NCBI RefSeq assembly: GCF_030816935.1 | Contig: NZ_JAUSYO010000001.1 | Span: 806,001-870,000, forward strand | Direction of reading: 5' to 3' | DNA length: 64,000 nt | Origin: Arthrobacter sp. B3I9 | GTDB lineage: Bacteria > Actinomycetota > Actinomycetes > Actinomycetales > Micrococcaceae | Shown here: positions 20,869 to 29,204 of the stretch, piece after piece | How the letters are laid out: each line of letters starts with the position of its first letter | Position numbering within the stretch: the first letter of the stretch is position 1 | Made by a program: the position numbers and the translations under genes | Notes under the pieces: model-generated | Database searches by the model: none | The model's input: the letters and a program-made list of their open reading frames with translations, nothing else | Told to the model about the DNA's origin: nothing

Positions 20869-21705
20869 ATGATGTTCCCCGTCAGAATAGAAATCATCCC
20901 GTCCGCGGGAATCGTCGAGCGCGTCACGGACCTCGTGCCGTTGACCACCGCGCTCACCGTGACGTGCCTGCCGCACCACGGCATCGAGCGGACCATGCGC
21001 ACCGCCGTGCAGCTCAGTGTGCTGGGCTACACCGTCATCCCGCACCTGGCCGCGCGCAGCCTGCATGACCGCGCCGAGCTGACCGGCATCCTCCGCGACT
21101 GCGATGCTGCCGGCATCCACGAGGTGTTTGTCATCGGCGGGGACCGGAAGCAGCCGGCCGGGCCGTATGAGTCGGCCCTTCCTGTGCTGGAGGACATCGC
21201 GCAGTACTCCGGCGGGCTGATGCGGGCAGGCGTTGCGGGCTACCCGGAAGGCCACCCCTCCACCGGCCCGGTCGACATGCTGGACGCCCTGCTGGCCAAG
21301 CAGCATCTGGCCTCCCACGTGGTGACCCAAATGTGTTTCGCCCCCGAAAAAATCCTCGATTACGCGGCGCTCCTGCTCCGCGAGGGCGTTGAACTGCCCG
21401 TCTGGGCGGGGGTGGCGGGCGCCGTCCCACGGACCAAGCTCGTATCCTTGGCGACGCAGATCGGCGTCGGCAGTTCCCTCAAGTTCCTGAGCCGGAAGGG
21501 TCCGCTGCCCCGCAAGCTTTTGAGCGGCGACCACTACTCCCCCCAAACCCTCTTCGCCGGGCTGGAAAACCGCCCCGGCAACCTCGAGGGCATCCATCTC
21601 TACAGCTTCAACAGCCTTGATTCGGTTCCCGGTGGACCGGACCTGGCATCAACCTCCGCAGCACTCCAGCCAGCATTGATCCGAGGAGCAGCACGTGACT
21701 ACTAA
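20869..21705 (+). CDS. Methylenetetrahydrofolate reductase-like protein (MetF family)
   Basis: A 278-residue protein of the MetF/MTHFR fold, which reduces methylene-THF to methyl-THF using flavin. Family-like segments are VIPHLAARSLHDRAELTGIL and EVFVIGGDRKQPAGPYESAL, then GVAGYPEGHP and a later TQMCFAPEKILDYAALL. It is shorter and more divergent than standard MetF (about 290-300), so it may act on another folate substrate in sarcosine/glycine metabolism. Two ATGs lie at 20869 and 20872; GAGAGGA is better spaced for the second. Its end overlaps the permease start by 11 nt. Confidence 0.8.
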   Translation: MMFPVRIEIIPSAGIVERVTDLVPLTTALTVTCLPHHGIERTMRTAVQLSVLGYTVIPHLAARSLHDRAELTGILRDCDAAGIHEVFVIGGDRKQPAGPYESALPVLEDIAQYSGGLMRAGVAGYPEGHPSTGPVDMLDALLAKQHLASHVVTQMCFAPEKILDYAALLLREGVELPVWAGVAGAVPRTKLVSLATQIGVGSSLKFLSRKGPLPRKLLSGDHYSPQTLFAGLENRPGNLEGIHLYSFNSLDSVPGGPDLASTSAALQPALIRGAARDY

Positions 21706-23161
21706 ATCCCTAACTTCCCAGCAAGAGCCGCACCTTGAACGGCAGCTCAGCAACAGGCACATCCAGCTGATCGCCATTGGCGGCGCCATCGGCACCGGAC
21801 TCTTTATGGGCTCGGGCAAAACCATCTCCGCGGCCGGACCGTCCGTCATCTTCGTCTACATGATCATCGGCTTCATGCTGTTCTTCGTCATGCGGGCCAT
21901 GGGCGAGCTCCTGCTGAGCAACCTGAACTACAAATCCTTCAGCGACTTCGCCGCGGACCTCCTCGGCCCCTGGGCCGGCTTCTTCACCGGCTGGACCTAC
22001 TGGTTCTGCTGGGTCATCACGGGAATCGCCGACGTCATCGCCATCGCCGGCTACTCCAAGGAACTCTGGCCGGGACTGCCGCTGTGGATCCCGGGACTGG
22101 CCACCGTGGCCATTCTGCTGTTCCTGAACCTCGTGACCGTCAAGGCATTCGGCGAGACCGAGTTCTGGTTCGCGCTGATCAAGATCGTCGCCATCGCGGC
22201 GCTGATCATCGTGGGCATGTTCATGATCTTCACCGGGTTCCAGTCCGACGCCGGCCCCGCCACCTTCACGAACCTGTGGAGCCACGGCGGTTTCTTCCCG
22301 AACGAGTTCATGGGATTCGTGGCAGGCTTCCAGATCGCCGTGTTCGCCTTCGTGGGCATTGAACTGGTGGGCACCACGGCCGCAGAGGCCAAGGACCCCG
22401 AGAAGAACCTGCCCAAGGCCATCAACTCGATCCCCATCCGCGTGCTGCTCTTCTACGTGGGCGCCCTCATCATCCTGATGTCCGTCACCCCGTGGACCCA
22501 GTTCCAGGCCGGCCACAGTCCCTTCATTGCGATGTTCTCCCTGGCGGGCCTGGGCGCCGCAGCCACCGTGGTGAACCTGGTGGTGCTCAGCTCGGCCATG
22601 TCCTCGGCGAACTCCGGCATCTACTCCACATCCCGCATGGTGTACGGGCTGGCGCAGGAGGGCGACGCGCCGTCCGCCTTCGGCGCTTTGTCACGCCGCA
22701 AGGTCCCGCAGAACGCCCTGTTCCTGTCCTGCGTCCTCCTGCTCTCCGGCGTCGTGCTGATGTACGCGGGCCAGGACATCGGCAAGGCCTTCGACATGGT
22801 GACCACCGTGTCCGCCGTCTGCTTCGTGTTCGTCTGGTCCATCATCCTGGCCAGCTACCTGGCTTTCCGCGGGCGCAGGCCGCACCTGCACCAGGCATCG
22901 AAATACCGGATGCCCGGCGGCAAGCCCATGGTTTGGGTGGTCTTCGCGTTCTTCGCATTCGTTCTTTGGGCGCTGACCACCCAGCCGGACACCCTCCTGG
23001 CGCTCCTGGTCACGCCGGTCTGGTTCATCCTGCTGGGCGCTGCATGGCTCGTGCTGCGCCGACGCCCCGCGCACCTCGCCCGGTACGCGGCATTCCAGGC
23101 CGACCTTGCCCAGGAAGAGGAAGCGGCCAACGCCCGGGAATTCGAAGGTGTTCAGAAATGA
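21695..23161 (+). CDS. Amino-acid permease of the APC superfamily (CycA/AAT type)
   Basis: A 488-residue, 12-helix amino-acid/proton symporter. The N-terminus RQLSNRHIQLIAIGGAIGTG then LFMGSGKTISAAGPS is diagnostic of the AAT branch that includes CycA (D-serine, D-alanine, glycine) and related permeases; FVGIELVGTTAAEAKDPEKN is the second conserved motif. The GTG start at 21695 has GAGGAG upstream and overlaps the metF-like gene; its stop overlaps purU by 4 nt (ATGA). Given the neighbours, import of glycine or serine is the natural guess. Confidence 0.9.
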   Translation: MTTKSLTSQQEPHLERQLSNRHIQLIAIGGAIGTGLFMGSGKTISAAGPSVIFVYMIIGFMLFFVMRAMGELLLSNLNYKSFSDFAADLLGPWAGFFTGWTYWFCWVITGIADVIAIAGYSKELWPGLPLWIPGLATVAILLFLNLVTVKAFGETEFWFALIKIVAIAALIIVGMFMIFTGFQSDAGPATFTNLWSHGGFFPNEFMGFVAGFQIAVFAFVGIELVGTTAAEAKDPEKNLPKAINSIPIRVLLFYVGALIILMSVTPWTQFQAGHSPFIAMFSLAGLGAAATVVNLVVLSSAMSSANSGIYSTSRMVYGLAQEGDAPSAFGALSRRKVPQNALFLSCVLLLSGVVLMYAGQDIGKAFDMVTTVSAVCFVFVWSIILASYLAFRGRRPHLHQASKYRMPGGKPMVWVVFAFFAFVLWALTTQPDTLLALLVTPVWFILLGAAWLVLRRRPAHLARYAAFQADLAQEEEAANAREFEGVQK

Positions 23162-24111
23162 GCGCGGCGCAGGCTGTGAAAAGAACTGCCTCCAAGCCGG
23201 AGGACACTCGAACGGCGGTTGAGCATGTCCTTACGGTTGACTGCGCCGAAGCGCCGGGCATCGTCCACGCGATCGCGGGATTCCTGCTCGAGCACGGGTG
23301 CGACATTCTGGACATCAAGCAGTACGGGGACAAGGGGCAGGGGCACTTCTTCATGCGTGTCCACTTTTCCTCCGCCTCCTCCTCCGGCTCCCCGCAGGAG
23401 TCCTCAGCGCAGGACTCCTCAGCGCAGGAGGCCGGCACCGAGCTTCTGCGCCGGGAGTTCGCGCCGGTGGCCGAAAAGTGGAATATGAGCTGGCAGTTGG
23501 AGCCGCACGGCCGCAAGCGCCGTGTCCTGGTGATGGTCTCCAAGATGGGGCACTGCCTCAACGACCTGCTGTTCCGGGCACGTACCGGTGACCTTCCCGT
23601 GGAGATCGTCGCGGTGGTGTCGAACCACCGCGACCAGGAAGCTCTGGTGCAGTGGCACGGCATCCCGTTCTTCCACCTGCCGGTCACCAAGGACACCAAG
23701 CCCGAGGCCGAGGCCAAGCTCCTGGAACTCGTGGACGCACTGGACGTGGAACTCGTGGTCCTGGCCCGCTACATGCAGGTGCTCAGCGACGAACTGTCAG
23801 CCAGGCTTGCAGGGCGGACCATCAACATCCACCACTCGTTCCTGCCCAGCTTCAAGGGTGCGAAGCCCTACCACCAGGCCTACGACCGCGGCGTCAAAAC
23901 CGTGGGCGCCACGGCGCACTACGTCAACGCCGAGCTCGATGAGGGCCCGATCATCGCGCAGCAGGTCATCGAGGTGGACCACACGTACACCGCCGATGAC
24001 CTGGTGGCCGTGGGCCGGGACGCCGAATGCGCCGCCCTCCGCAACGCTGTGCGCTGGCATTGCGAAGGCAGGATCCTCCTGCTCGGCAACCGCACGGTCA
24101 TCCTGCGGTAG
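23158..24111 (+). CDS. purU: Formyltetrahydrofolate deformylase
   Basis: A 317-residue enzyme that hydrolyses 10-formyl-THF to formate and THF, keeping the folate pool balanced when glycine cleavage or sarcosine oxidation supplies excess C1 units. An N-terminal ACT domain (LTVDCAEAPGIVHAIAGFLL) is followed by the formyltransferase-like catalytic domain: VMVSKMGHCLNDLLFRAR, ARYMQVLS, INIHHSFLPSFKGAKPYHQA, GATAHYVNAELDEGPIIAQ. The ACT domain carries an unusual Ser-rich insert (about residues 69-92, containing SSAQDSSAQE) encoded by a 15-bp tandem duplication at 23398-23427. The ATG at 23158 overlaps the permease stop. Confidence 0.93.
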   Translation: MSAAQAVKRTASKPEDTRTAVEHVLTVDCAEAPGIVHAIAGFLLEHGCDILDIKQYGDKGQGHFFMRVHFSSASSSGSPQESSAQDSSAQEAGTELLRREFAPVAEKWNMSWQLEPHGRKRRVLVMVSKMGHCLNDLLFRARTGDLPVEIVAVVSNHRDQEALVQWHGIPFFHLPVTKDTKPEAEAKLLELVDALDVELVVLARYMQVLSDELSARLAGRTINIHHSFLPSFKGAKPYHQAYDRGVKTVGATAHYVNAELDEGPIIAQQVIEVDHTYTADDLVAVGRDAECAALRNAVRWHCEGRILLLGNRTVILR

Positions 24112-24116
24112 CGCTC

Positions 24117-24353
24117 GTGAAAGCGACAAGGTTTCTGGAACCGACAAATGAATCACGCTGGCGCCGGGTGTCATGGAACGCCTTGCCCACAGGGCAGCCG
24201 GTGCGGCTCTCCCGCGACGGGCGCTCTCTGGGCTCCGGCGTCGTGGACTGCAGTACCCCCGACGGTTCCATCATCTGGGTGGTCCTGGACGGCTGGCGGG
24301 AACGGCGGATGTTTCACAGGGAGGACTATGTGCAAGTGGAAATCAACGCGTAG
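24117..24353 (+). CDS. Small protein of unknown function (78 aa), paralogue of 3327-3563
   Basis: I do not recognise a named family. The GTG at 24117, 5 nt after purU, gives 78 residues, exactly the length of the similar protein at 3327-3563. The shared part is SWNALPTGQPVRLSRDGRSL, then GSGVVDCSTPDGSIIWVV and ERRMFHREDYVQVEI, which looks like a small beta barrel. No signal peptide or membrane helix. It closes the gcv/glyA/purU run in the same way that its paralogue closes the sox/sda run, suggesting a shared role linked to C1 metabolism. Confidence 0.6.
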   Translation: MKATRFLEPTNESRWRRVSWNALPTGQPVRLSRDGRSLGSGVVDCSTPDGSIIWVVLDGWRERRMFHREDYVQVEINA

Positions 24354-24378
24354 CGGGTCATGGCGCGCCCACGACGTG

Positions 24379-24489
24379 ATGCGGAAACAGGCCGGGCTCC
24401 GGTTGCGCCTGGAAACGTGGGCGGTCTCCGTCACGTTCCTGGTCCTGATAGCCATAACCGTTTCCCAGTCGTTGACCATGGGGCACTGA
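24379..24489 (+). CDS. Possible single-helix membrane micro-protein (36 aa)
   Basis: A short frame with a basic N-terminus (MRKQAGLRLRLETW) and one strongly hydrophobic segment (AVSVTFLVLIAITV) ends at 24489. An alternative ATG at 24328 with GGGAGGA just upstream would give 53 residues but overlaps the 78-residue gene. The topology is convincing as a positive-inside transmembrane peptide, but there is no family evidence and the start is unclear. Confidence 0.3.
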   Translation: MRKQAGLRLRLETWAVSVTFLVLIAITVSQSLTMGH

Positions 24490-24550
24490 CCGCATTGCGG
24501 AATTCGCCGCATGTGGTTGACCGCCCGGCGATGACCGGACACGATGAAGT

Positions 24551-24793
24551 ATGACCGACTCAGCTGACACCGCAGGGGCCCCTTTTGACGACGATGACGG
24601 CGTCGAGGAGGTGGACAGCGGAGAAACCACGGAGAGAATCGCGGAGGAAATCCGCGATGAGATCCGCCTGGGCCACGTCCAAGACGACGTAAGCCACGTG
24701 CTCGAGGAACGCTTCGAGGAGGCAGGCATCCACTTGCGTCCCGAAGCTGTCGACGACCTCGCGGAAGAGATCGAAAGGGACGCGTCGAGCTAA
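24551..24793 (+). CDS. Small acidic protein of unknown function (80 aa)
   Basis: An 80-residue, very acidic protein: an unstructured Asp/Glu-rich N-terminus (FDDDDGVEEVDSGE) is followed by a predicted helical part with RIAEEIRDEIRLGHVQDDVS and AVDDLAEEIERDASS. I cannot name a family. No signal peptide or membrane helix; all-soluble composition. Start ATG at 24551 has only a weak ribosome binding site (GATGAAGT). It stands alone between the C1 block and the convergent DUF3100 operon. Confidence 0.55.
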   Translation: MTDSADTAGAPFDDDDGVEEVDSGETTERIAEEIRDEIRLGHVQDDVSHVLEERFEEAGIHLRPEAVDDLAEEIERDASS

Positions 24794-24870
24794 CAGGACT
24801 GTGCGGGCCGGAAACGGCGGAGAACAACCTGGATTAGTGCGCTGGCCGTGTTGGGCGCATGGCTCCGAAA

Positions 24871-24900
24871 CAATACTGATCAATACGGAGCAATACCAAT
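24871..24900. repeat. Three tandem 10-bp repeats with core CAATAC
   Basis: CAATACTGAT, CAATACGGAG and CAATACCAAT follow each other exactly 10 bp apart, i.e. on one face of the helix, in the gap between the convergent genes ending at 24793 and 25009. No gene start lies close by on either strand, so the purpose is unclear; it could be an iterated protein-binding site or a chance AT-rich remnant. Confidence 0.6.
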
Positions 24901-24942
24901 GATCCAGGTGGCCCGCGCTAGGGACCGCAACTGGCACCAACG

Positions 24943-24982
24943 TGAGCGGACGACGGCGGGAGGTCCCGCCGTCGTCCGCTTA
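24943..24982. terminator. Strong palindrome between convergent genes, probable bidirectional terminator
   Basis: GCGGACGACGGCGGGA at 24946-24961 pairs perfectly with TCCCGCCGTCGTCCGC at 24964-24979, with two more flanking base pairs. It stands between the converging transcription units ending at 24793 (+) and 25009 (-). A clear U-run is missing on both sides. Confidence 0.55.
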
Positions 24983-25008
24983 CTTCTGCCGCCTAAGCAG
25001 CGCTTTGC

Positions 25009-26382
25009 TTAGTGCCAGAGCCCCAATGCGAACTCCGCGATCACGGTGGAGAGCAGGAAGGACGCGGTGACCGCGACCAGCCCCACGGGAATGATCTTCC
25101 AGCCGATGTTCTTCAGCAGCGGGATGTCCTTGCCCAAGGACAGGCCCGCAAGCGTCAGCATGACGGTGGCGATGGACAGGAAGTCGACGGTCTTGATGAC
25201 CGCCGTGAGCGCGTCGGCCGCGAAGAACCACGGGCTGGAGATGTACGCGCCGATGGTGGTGATGTAGACGATGGCCGAGATCTTCCTGGTGACTTTCGCC
25301 AGCGCGATGCTGACCAGGACCAGGGCGAGCATGACTGCGTAGCCGGCGACGATGGACAGGCTGAATCCCTTCGCCGCCACCGAGGCCGTGCCGATGCCCA
25401 GGACCGTGAGGACGGACAGGGACAGCCACAGCGGGAGCTTGATCACTGCCGAGGATTCGGCGACGCGTTCGCGGAAGCGGCGGTTCTCTTCGGCCTGGGC
25501 CTCGTCCCGCTCGATGTCGGCACGTCCGCGCTCCACGGTACCCGCAGCTGCGACAGCAACCGCCTCGCGGGTCTGGTTGCGGGTGAGGACCCGGTAGAAA
25601 CGGTCGGCCAGCGGCAGGGCGAGGTAGATGCCGACGTAGACGCCCAGGACGGTGGTGATCAGGTTGGAGACCGCCGCCATGCCGAGGACGGCGTCCTGGT
25701 CCCCGGGGTACGCCGCGACGATGCTGGCCGAGGACGCCGCCATCATGGACCCGGACCCCACGCCGGCGCCCATGGCCAGCGCCAGGGGATCGAAGATCTT
25801 CCAGTTGGCCACCAGCGAGGTGAGCAACGTGATGTACACGGCCCCGAAAAGGGTTCCGAACACGTACATGGCCAGCACGCCCCGGTACTGGTCCGAATCC
25901 GGACCGTACTTTTCGGAGACCATGGCGAAGGACGGCTCGCGGTCAAGGGAGAACGTGGCCCCCACCGTTGCCTTGCCCATCTTGAGCAGGACTGCCAGGG
26001 GGAGGGCAAGGGCGATGGTGCCCAGCAGGTGGCCCACCTCCTGCAGCAGCAGGGCGGGGCCGGCCTTGACCAGGCTGGGGAGGCTGGGGCCGATGTTGAA
26101 CGCCAGCCTGGCGACCAGGAGCAGCACGGCCACGCCCACCAGCGCGGCTGCGATCCGTTGCAGATCCAGGCCGAGGGGCTTGAACTTCTGGATGGAGACC
26201 AGGAGCCCGAGGATGAGTCCCCAGACCATGGGGAAGATGACGATTGCGCCGATTCCAAGGTCGATCTTGGCCTGGCCGATGAGCTGGACGGCGACGGCAA
26301 TGACAAAGGCCAGCGCTGCGACCGGAAGCGTCAGCCGGGCACCGGCTTTGTCGAGCCGAGCGGTTGTGGTGCTGGTACTCAT
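25009..26382 (-). CDS. DUF3100-family membrane protein
   Basis: A 457-residue protein with about 12 hydrophobic segments that I place in the DUF3100 family, which has no established function but looks like a transporter. Characteristic parts are DREPSFAMVSEKYGPDSDQY, AMGAGVGSGSMMAASSASIV and AVLGMAAVSNLITTVLGVY, giving two halves of membrane helices separated by a charged loop (ERGRADIERDEAQAEENRR). The frame is open upstream far into the amidohydrolase gene, but the ATG at 26382 overlaps that gene's stop by 4 nt and is the obvious start. Family members are often next to M20 amidohydrolases, as here, suggesting uptake of an N-acylated or amidated substrate. Confidence 0.85.
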   Translation of the reverse strand: MSTSTTTARLDKAGARLTLPVAALAFVIAVAVQLIGQAKIDLGIGAIVIFPMVWGLILGLLVSIQKFKPLGLDLQRIAAALVGVAVLLLVARLAFNIGPSLPSLVKAGPALLLQEVGHLLGTIALALPLAVLLKMGKATVGATFSLDREPSFAMVSEKYGPDSDQYRGVLAMYVFGTLFGAVYITLLTSLVANWKIFDPLALAMGAGVGSGSMMAASSASIVAAYPGDQDAVLGMAAVSNLITTVLGVYVGIYLALPLADRFYRVLTRNQTREAVAVAAAGTVERGRADIERDEAQAEENRRFRERVAESSAVIKLPLWLSLSVLTVLGIGTASVAAKGFSLSIVAGYAVMLALVLVSIALAKVTRKISAIVYITTIGAYISSPWFFAADALTAVIKTVDFLSIATVMLTLAGLSLGKDIPLLKNIGWKIIPVGLVAVTASFLLSTVIAEFALGLWH

Positions 26383-27605
26383 GAGGTGCCTTCCTGGGTG
26401 ACAGTACGACGGCGGTATGCCGCTTTGGTGAAGCGCGCCCGTTCGGCGGGGGTGGAGGCTGCGGCGGCAACGGTCCAGGCCAGCGCCGTGGCGGCCTCGA
26501 ACATCACGCCGTACGCCGCGGGGGAGTCCGCGAGGGCGGCGAACGCGTGCGAGTGGATAGGCACGTCGGCGCCGGGGATGCTCAGCCACGGATGCAGGGA
26601 CGGGATGACCTGGGAGATGTTGCCCATGTCGGTTGAGCCGCCGCTGAGGCCGTCGGCGGGCGAGGTGTCCTTGCCGAACGCCTCCATTGCCTCCGTCCAG
26701 TGCGCGGCCAGGGCGTTGTCCTGCAGCAGGGGTTCGTAGAGGGGCTCTGTCGCCTCGATGGCCAGCGTGGTTCCGGTGGCGAGGGCGGCTCCTTCGAAGC
26801 AGCGGCGGACGCGCTCGAGCAGAGCCTCGTATTCCGCCAGGGTGAAGGCCCGGCACTCAAACTGGACCACTGCCCGGTCCGGAATGATGTTGGTGACGTG
26901 GCCGGCTTCGGCGACGTAGAGGGCTATGCGGTGGTCGGCGGGGATCTGCTGGCGCAGCAGCCCGACGGCGACCTGGCTCAGCACCGCGGCGTCGGCCGCG
27001 TTCACGCCGTGATGCGGGGCTGCCGCCGCGTGGGCCGCCTTTCCGGTGAACGTGGCCTTGTAGCGGCCCACGGCCTGGGCGCTGGTGCCGGCCGGGTTGT
27101 AGGTCACGCCGTCCTGGACCGGATGGACCATCAGGGCAAGGCCCACGCCGTCGAACGCCCCCTGTTCCAGCAGCAGGGCCTTGCCGCCGCCGTGCTCCTC
27201 GGCCGGCGTTCCGATCGCCTTCAGCGTGATGCCGAGTTCGTCCACGTAGGGCCGCAGGGCAAGGGCGGCGGCCACGGAGGCGCCCGCGATCAGGTTGTGC
27301 CCGCACGCGTGTCCAATGTCGGGGAGCGCATCGTATTCCACGCACAGGGCCACGGTCAGGTCGCCGCTGCCGGCGCTCGCCGTGAAGGCGGTGGGAAGGC
27401 CGCCGGTGCCGCGTTCCACGTCGAAGCCGCCGTCAGCCAGGAGCGCCGCTGCCGCTTCGGCCGAGCGGACCTCCTCGAAGGAGACTTCCTTGGTGGCATG
27501 GATTTCCCGGGCGAGGGCCAGGACGCGCGGCTTCCATTCCTCGACGGCGTCGGCAAGGGCCCGGCGCAGTGTGGCCGTGACGGACGTTGCGTTTGTCAGT
27601 TCCAT
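26379..27605 (-). CDS. M20 family amidohydrolase (aminobenzoyl-glutamate hydrolase-like)
   Basis: A 408-residue metallopeptidase-fold hydrolase of the M20D/ACY1L2 group, which cleaves N-acyl or amide bonds of modified amino acids or peptides. ALCVEYDALPDIGHACGHN holds metal ligands (Asp, His and the HACGHN motif), GTPAEEHGGGK the catalytic Glu pair, and AAHAAAAPHHGVNAADA the dimerisation-domain histidine; IHSHAFAALA near the C-terminus has the last metal-binding His. No signal peptide, so it acts in the cytoplasm. It overlaps the DUF3100 gene by 4 nt and follows the aldehyde dehydrogenase gene by 15 nt. Confidence 0.9.
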   Translation of the reverse strand: MELTNATSVTATLRRALADAVEEWKPRVLALAREIHATKEVSFEEVRSAEAAAALLADGGFDVERGTGGLPTAFTASAGSGDLTVALCVEYDALPDIGHACGHNLIAGASVAAALALRPYVDELGITLKAIGTPAEEHGGGKALLLEQGAFDGVGLALMVHPVQDGVTYNPAGTSAQAVGRYKATFTGKAAHAAAAPHHGVNAADAAVLSQVAVGLLRQQIPADHRIALYVAEAGHVTNIIPDRAVVQFECRAFTLAEYEALLERVRRCFEGAALATGTTLAIEATEPLYEPLLQDNALAAHWTEAMEAFGKDTSPADGLSGGSTDMGNISQVIPSLHPWLSIPGADVPIHSHAFAALADSPAAYGVMFEAATALAWTVAAAASTPAERARFTKAAYRRRTVTQEGTS

Positions 27606-27620
27606 AAGTATCAGCCTGCT

Positions 27621-29168
27621 TCAGTAGGACAGAGACGGGAAGGGAGAACCTGCTGCGCGAGTGGGCACCCAGATGGCCTTCGTCTGGGTGTACTCGTCAA
27701 GGACGCCGGGACCGGACGAACGGCCGTGGCCGGAGTCGCCGAAGCCGCCGAACGGAACGGCCACGTGGATGGTCTTGTAGGAGTTGATCCAGAACGTGCC
27801 GGCCTTTACCTCACGGGCGATGTGGTGGGCGCGGGAAACATCGGAGGTCCACACCGCACCGGCCAGGCCGAAAGTGGTGTTGTTGGCCCGGGCGATGGCC
27901 TCGGCCTCGGTGTCGAAGGCGTCCGCCCCCACCACCGGACCGAAAACCTCCGTGGTTTCGAGCCGGTTCTGGGGCGTCACGCCGTCGAGCAGGGTGGGCA
28001 TGACCCAGTGCCCGCCGGCCAACGGGGACCCTGCGAGTGCCTCCGGGAGCGCCGCTCCGGTGACCCGGCGGCCGCCGTCGTCCAGCCCTGCCTCGATCAG
28101 CGACCTGACCGTGGCGAACTGCTGTGCCGTGATGATCGGGCCGACCTCGGTGTCCGCGCTCAGCGGGTCGCCGATCCGCAGCTGAGCGGCCCGGTCGGCC
28201 ACCAGTTCAACGAACTGTGCGTGCACGCTGCGCTCCACGAGGAGCCGTGATCCGGCGACGCAGGACTGGCCCGCTCCGGAGAAGATTGCCGAGATGGCGC
28301 CGTCGGCGGCCCGGTCCAGGTCGGCGTCGGCGAACACAATGTTCGCGCTCTTGCCGCCGAGTTCCAGAAGCGCGGGAATCCCGGCCTGCGCGGCTGCTAC
28401 TGCCACGCGGCGCCCGGTGGGGACGGAACCGATGAAGCTGATTTTGCCGACGCGCCGGTCGGTGGTGAGGGCAGCGCCCACGGTCTGGCCCAGTCCCGCG
28501 GCCACGTTGAACACGCCCGCGGGAAGACCCGCCTCGTGGGCCAGCTGGGCGAGGCGGACGGATGAGGCCGGCGTGAATTCGCTGGGCTTGATGATCACGG
28601 CATTGCCGGCGGCCAGCGGCGCCGCGGAGTTCCAGCCGGCGGTGAACAGCGGAGCGTTCCAGGGGGTGATGGCGACGACGACGCCCCACGGAACGCGTTC
28701 GGTGTAGGTGTGCCACGGCCCGGGAACGGGAATGGTCTGCCCCGTCAGCTTGTCCGCCCAGCCCGCGTAATAGCCGAACATTTCGGCCACCTTGGCAGCT
28801 TCGACACGGGCGTCGCGGATGGGCTTGCCCGTTGTGGCGGACTCGAGGATGGCCAGTTCCTCCGCGTGTTCTTCCACGACGCGGCTGACGTTGCGCAGGA
28901 TGGCGGCCCGTTCAAATCCGTTCATTTCGCCCCAGGCGGCTGCGCCGGCCGTGGAGCTTTCCAGGATGGCATTGGCGCCCTCGGCGCCCGGGTCAGCGTA
29001 GGAGGCAAACGCCTCGCCGGTGGCCGCGACGGTGAGCGTAATGCTCTCACCGCCGCCGGGAACGGTCCTGCCGTCAAGGAAGGCGCCGAGGCCGGCCGGA
29101 AAGGCTGCGTCCAGGACTGCCCGGGCGGTGGCCGCCGAGGATGAGGTCGGTGCTGTGGTGATGCTCAA
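27621..29168 (-). CDS. NAD(P)-dependent aldehyde dehydrogenase
   Basis: A 515-residue class-I-like aldehyde dehydrogenase oxidising an aldehyde to its acid. VVAITPWNAPLFTAGWNSAA and GNAVIIKPSEFTP mark the cofactor site, LELGGKSANIVFADADLDR contains the general-base Glu and SGAGQSCVAGSRLLVE the catalytic Cys. AGTFWINSYKTIHVAVPFGG near the end is also typical. The start is a TTG at 29168 with GAAGGA upstream. Second gene of the minus-strand operon controlled presumably by the RpiR regulator; with the 3-hydroxyisobutyrate-type dehydrogenase upstream it would turn a hydroxyacid or semialdehyde into an acid. Confidence 0.92.
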   Translation of the reverse strand: MSITTAPTSSSAATARAVLDAAFPAGLGAFLDGRTVPGGGESITLTVAATGEAFASYADPGAEGANAILESSTAGAAAWGEMNGFERAAILRNVSRVVEEHAEELAILESATTGKPIRDARVEAAKVAEMFGYYAGWADKLTGQTIPVPGPWHTYTERVPWGVVVAITPWNAPLFTAGWNSAAPLAAGNAVIIKPSEFTPASSVRLAQLAHEAGLPAGVFNVAAGLGQTVGAALTTDRRVGKISFIGSVPTGRRVAVAAAQAGIPALLELGGKSANIVFADADLDRAADGAISAIFSGAGQSCVAGSRLLVERSVHAQFVELVADRAAQLRIGDPLSADTEVGPIITAQQFATVRSLIEAGLDDGGRRVTGAALPEALAGSPLAGGHWVMPTLLDGVTPQNRLETTEVFGPVVGADAFDTEAEAIARANNTTFGLAGAVWTSDVSRAHHIAREVKAGTFWINSYKTIHVAVPFGGFGDSGHGRSSGPGVLDEYTQTKAIWVPTRAAGSPFPSLSY

Positions 29169-29204
29169 TGGGATAGGTTCCTTCGGGGCTCGTGGCGGGC
29201 TGGC

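Noticed and set aside
22492..23157. Upstream extension of purU to 539 codons
   Set aside because: The extension is an out-of-frame reading of the permease gene. The conserved ACT domain begins right after the ATG at 23158.
24899..25012. Plus-strand micro-ORF starting at ATG 24899 (about 37 codons)
   Set aside because: It runs through the strong terminator palindrome and into the antisense end of the DUF3100 gene, with no ribosome binding site and Arg-rich shadow composition.
26383..26856. Upstream extension of the DUF3100 frame to 615 codons
   Set aside because: The extra part lies wholly within the amidohydrolase gene in another frame and has no similarity; the ATG at 26382 overlapping the previous stop is the natural start.
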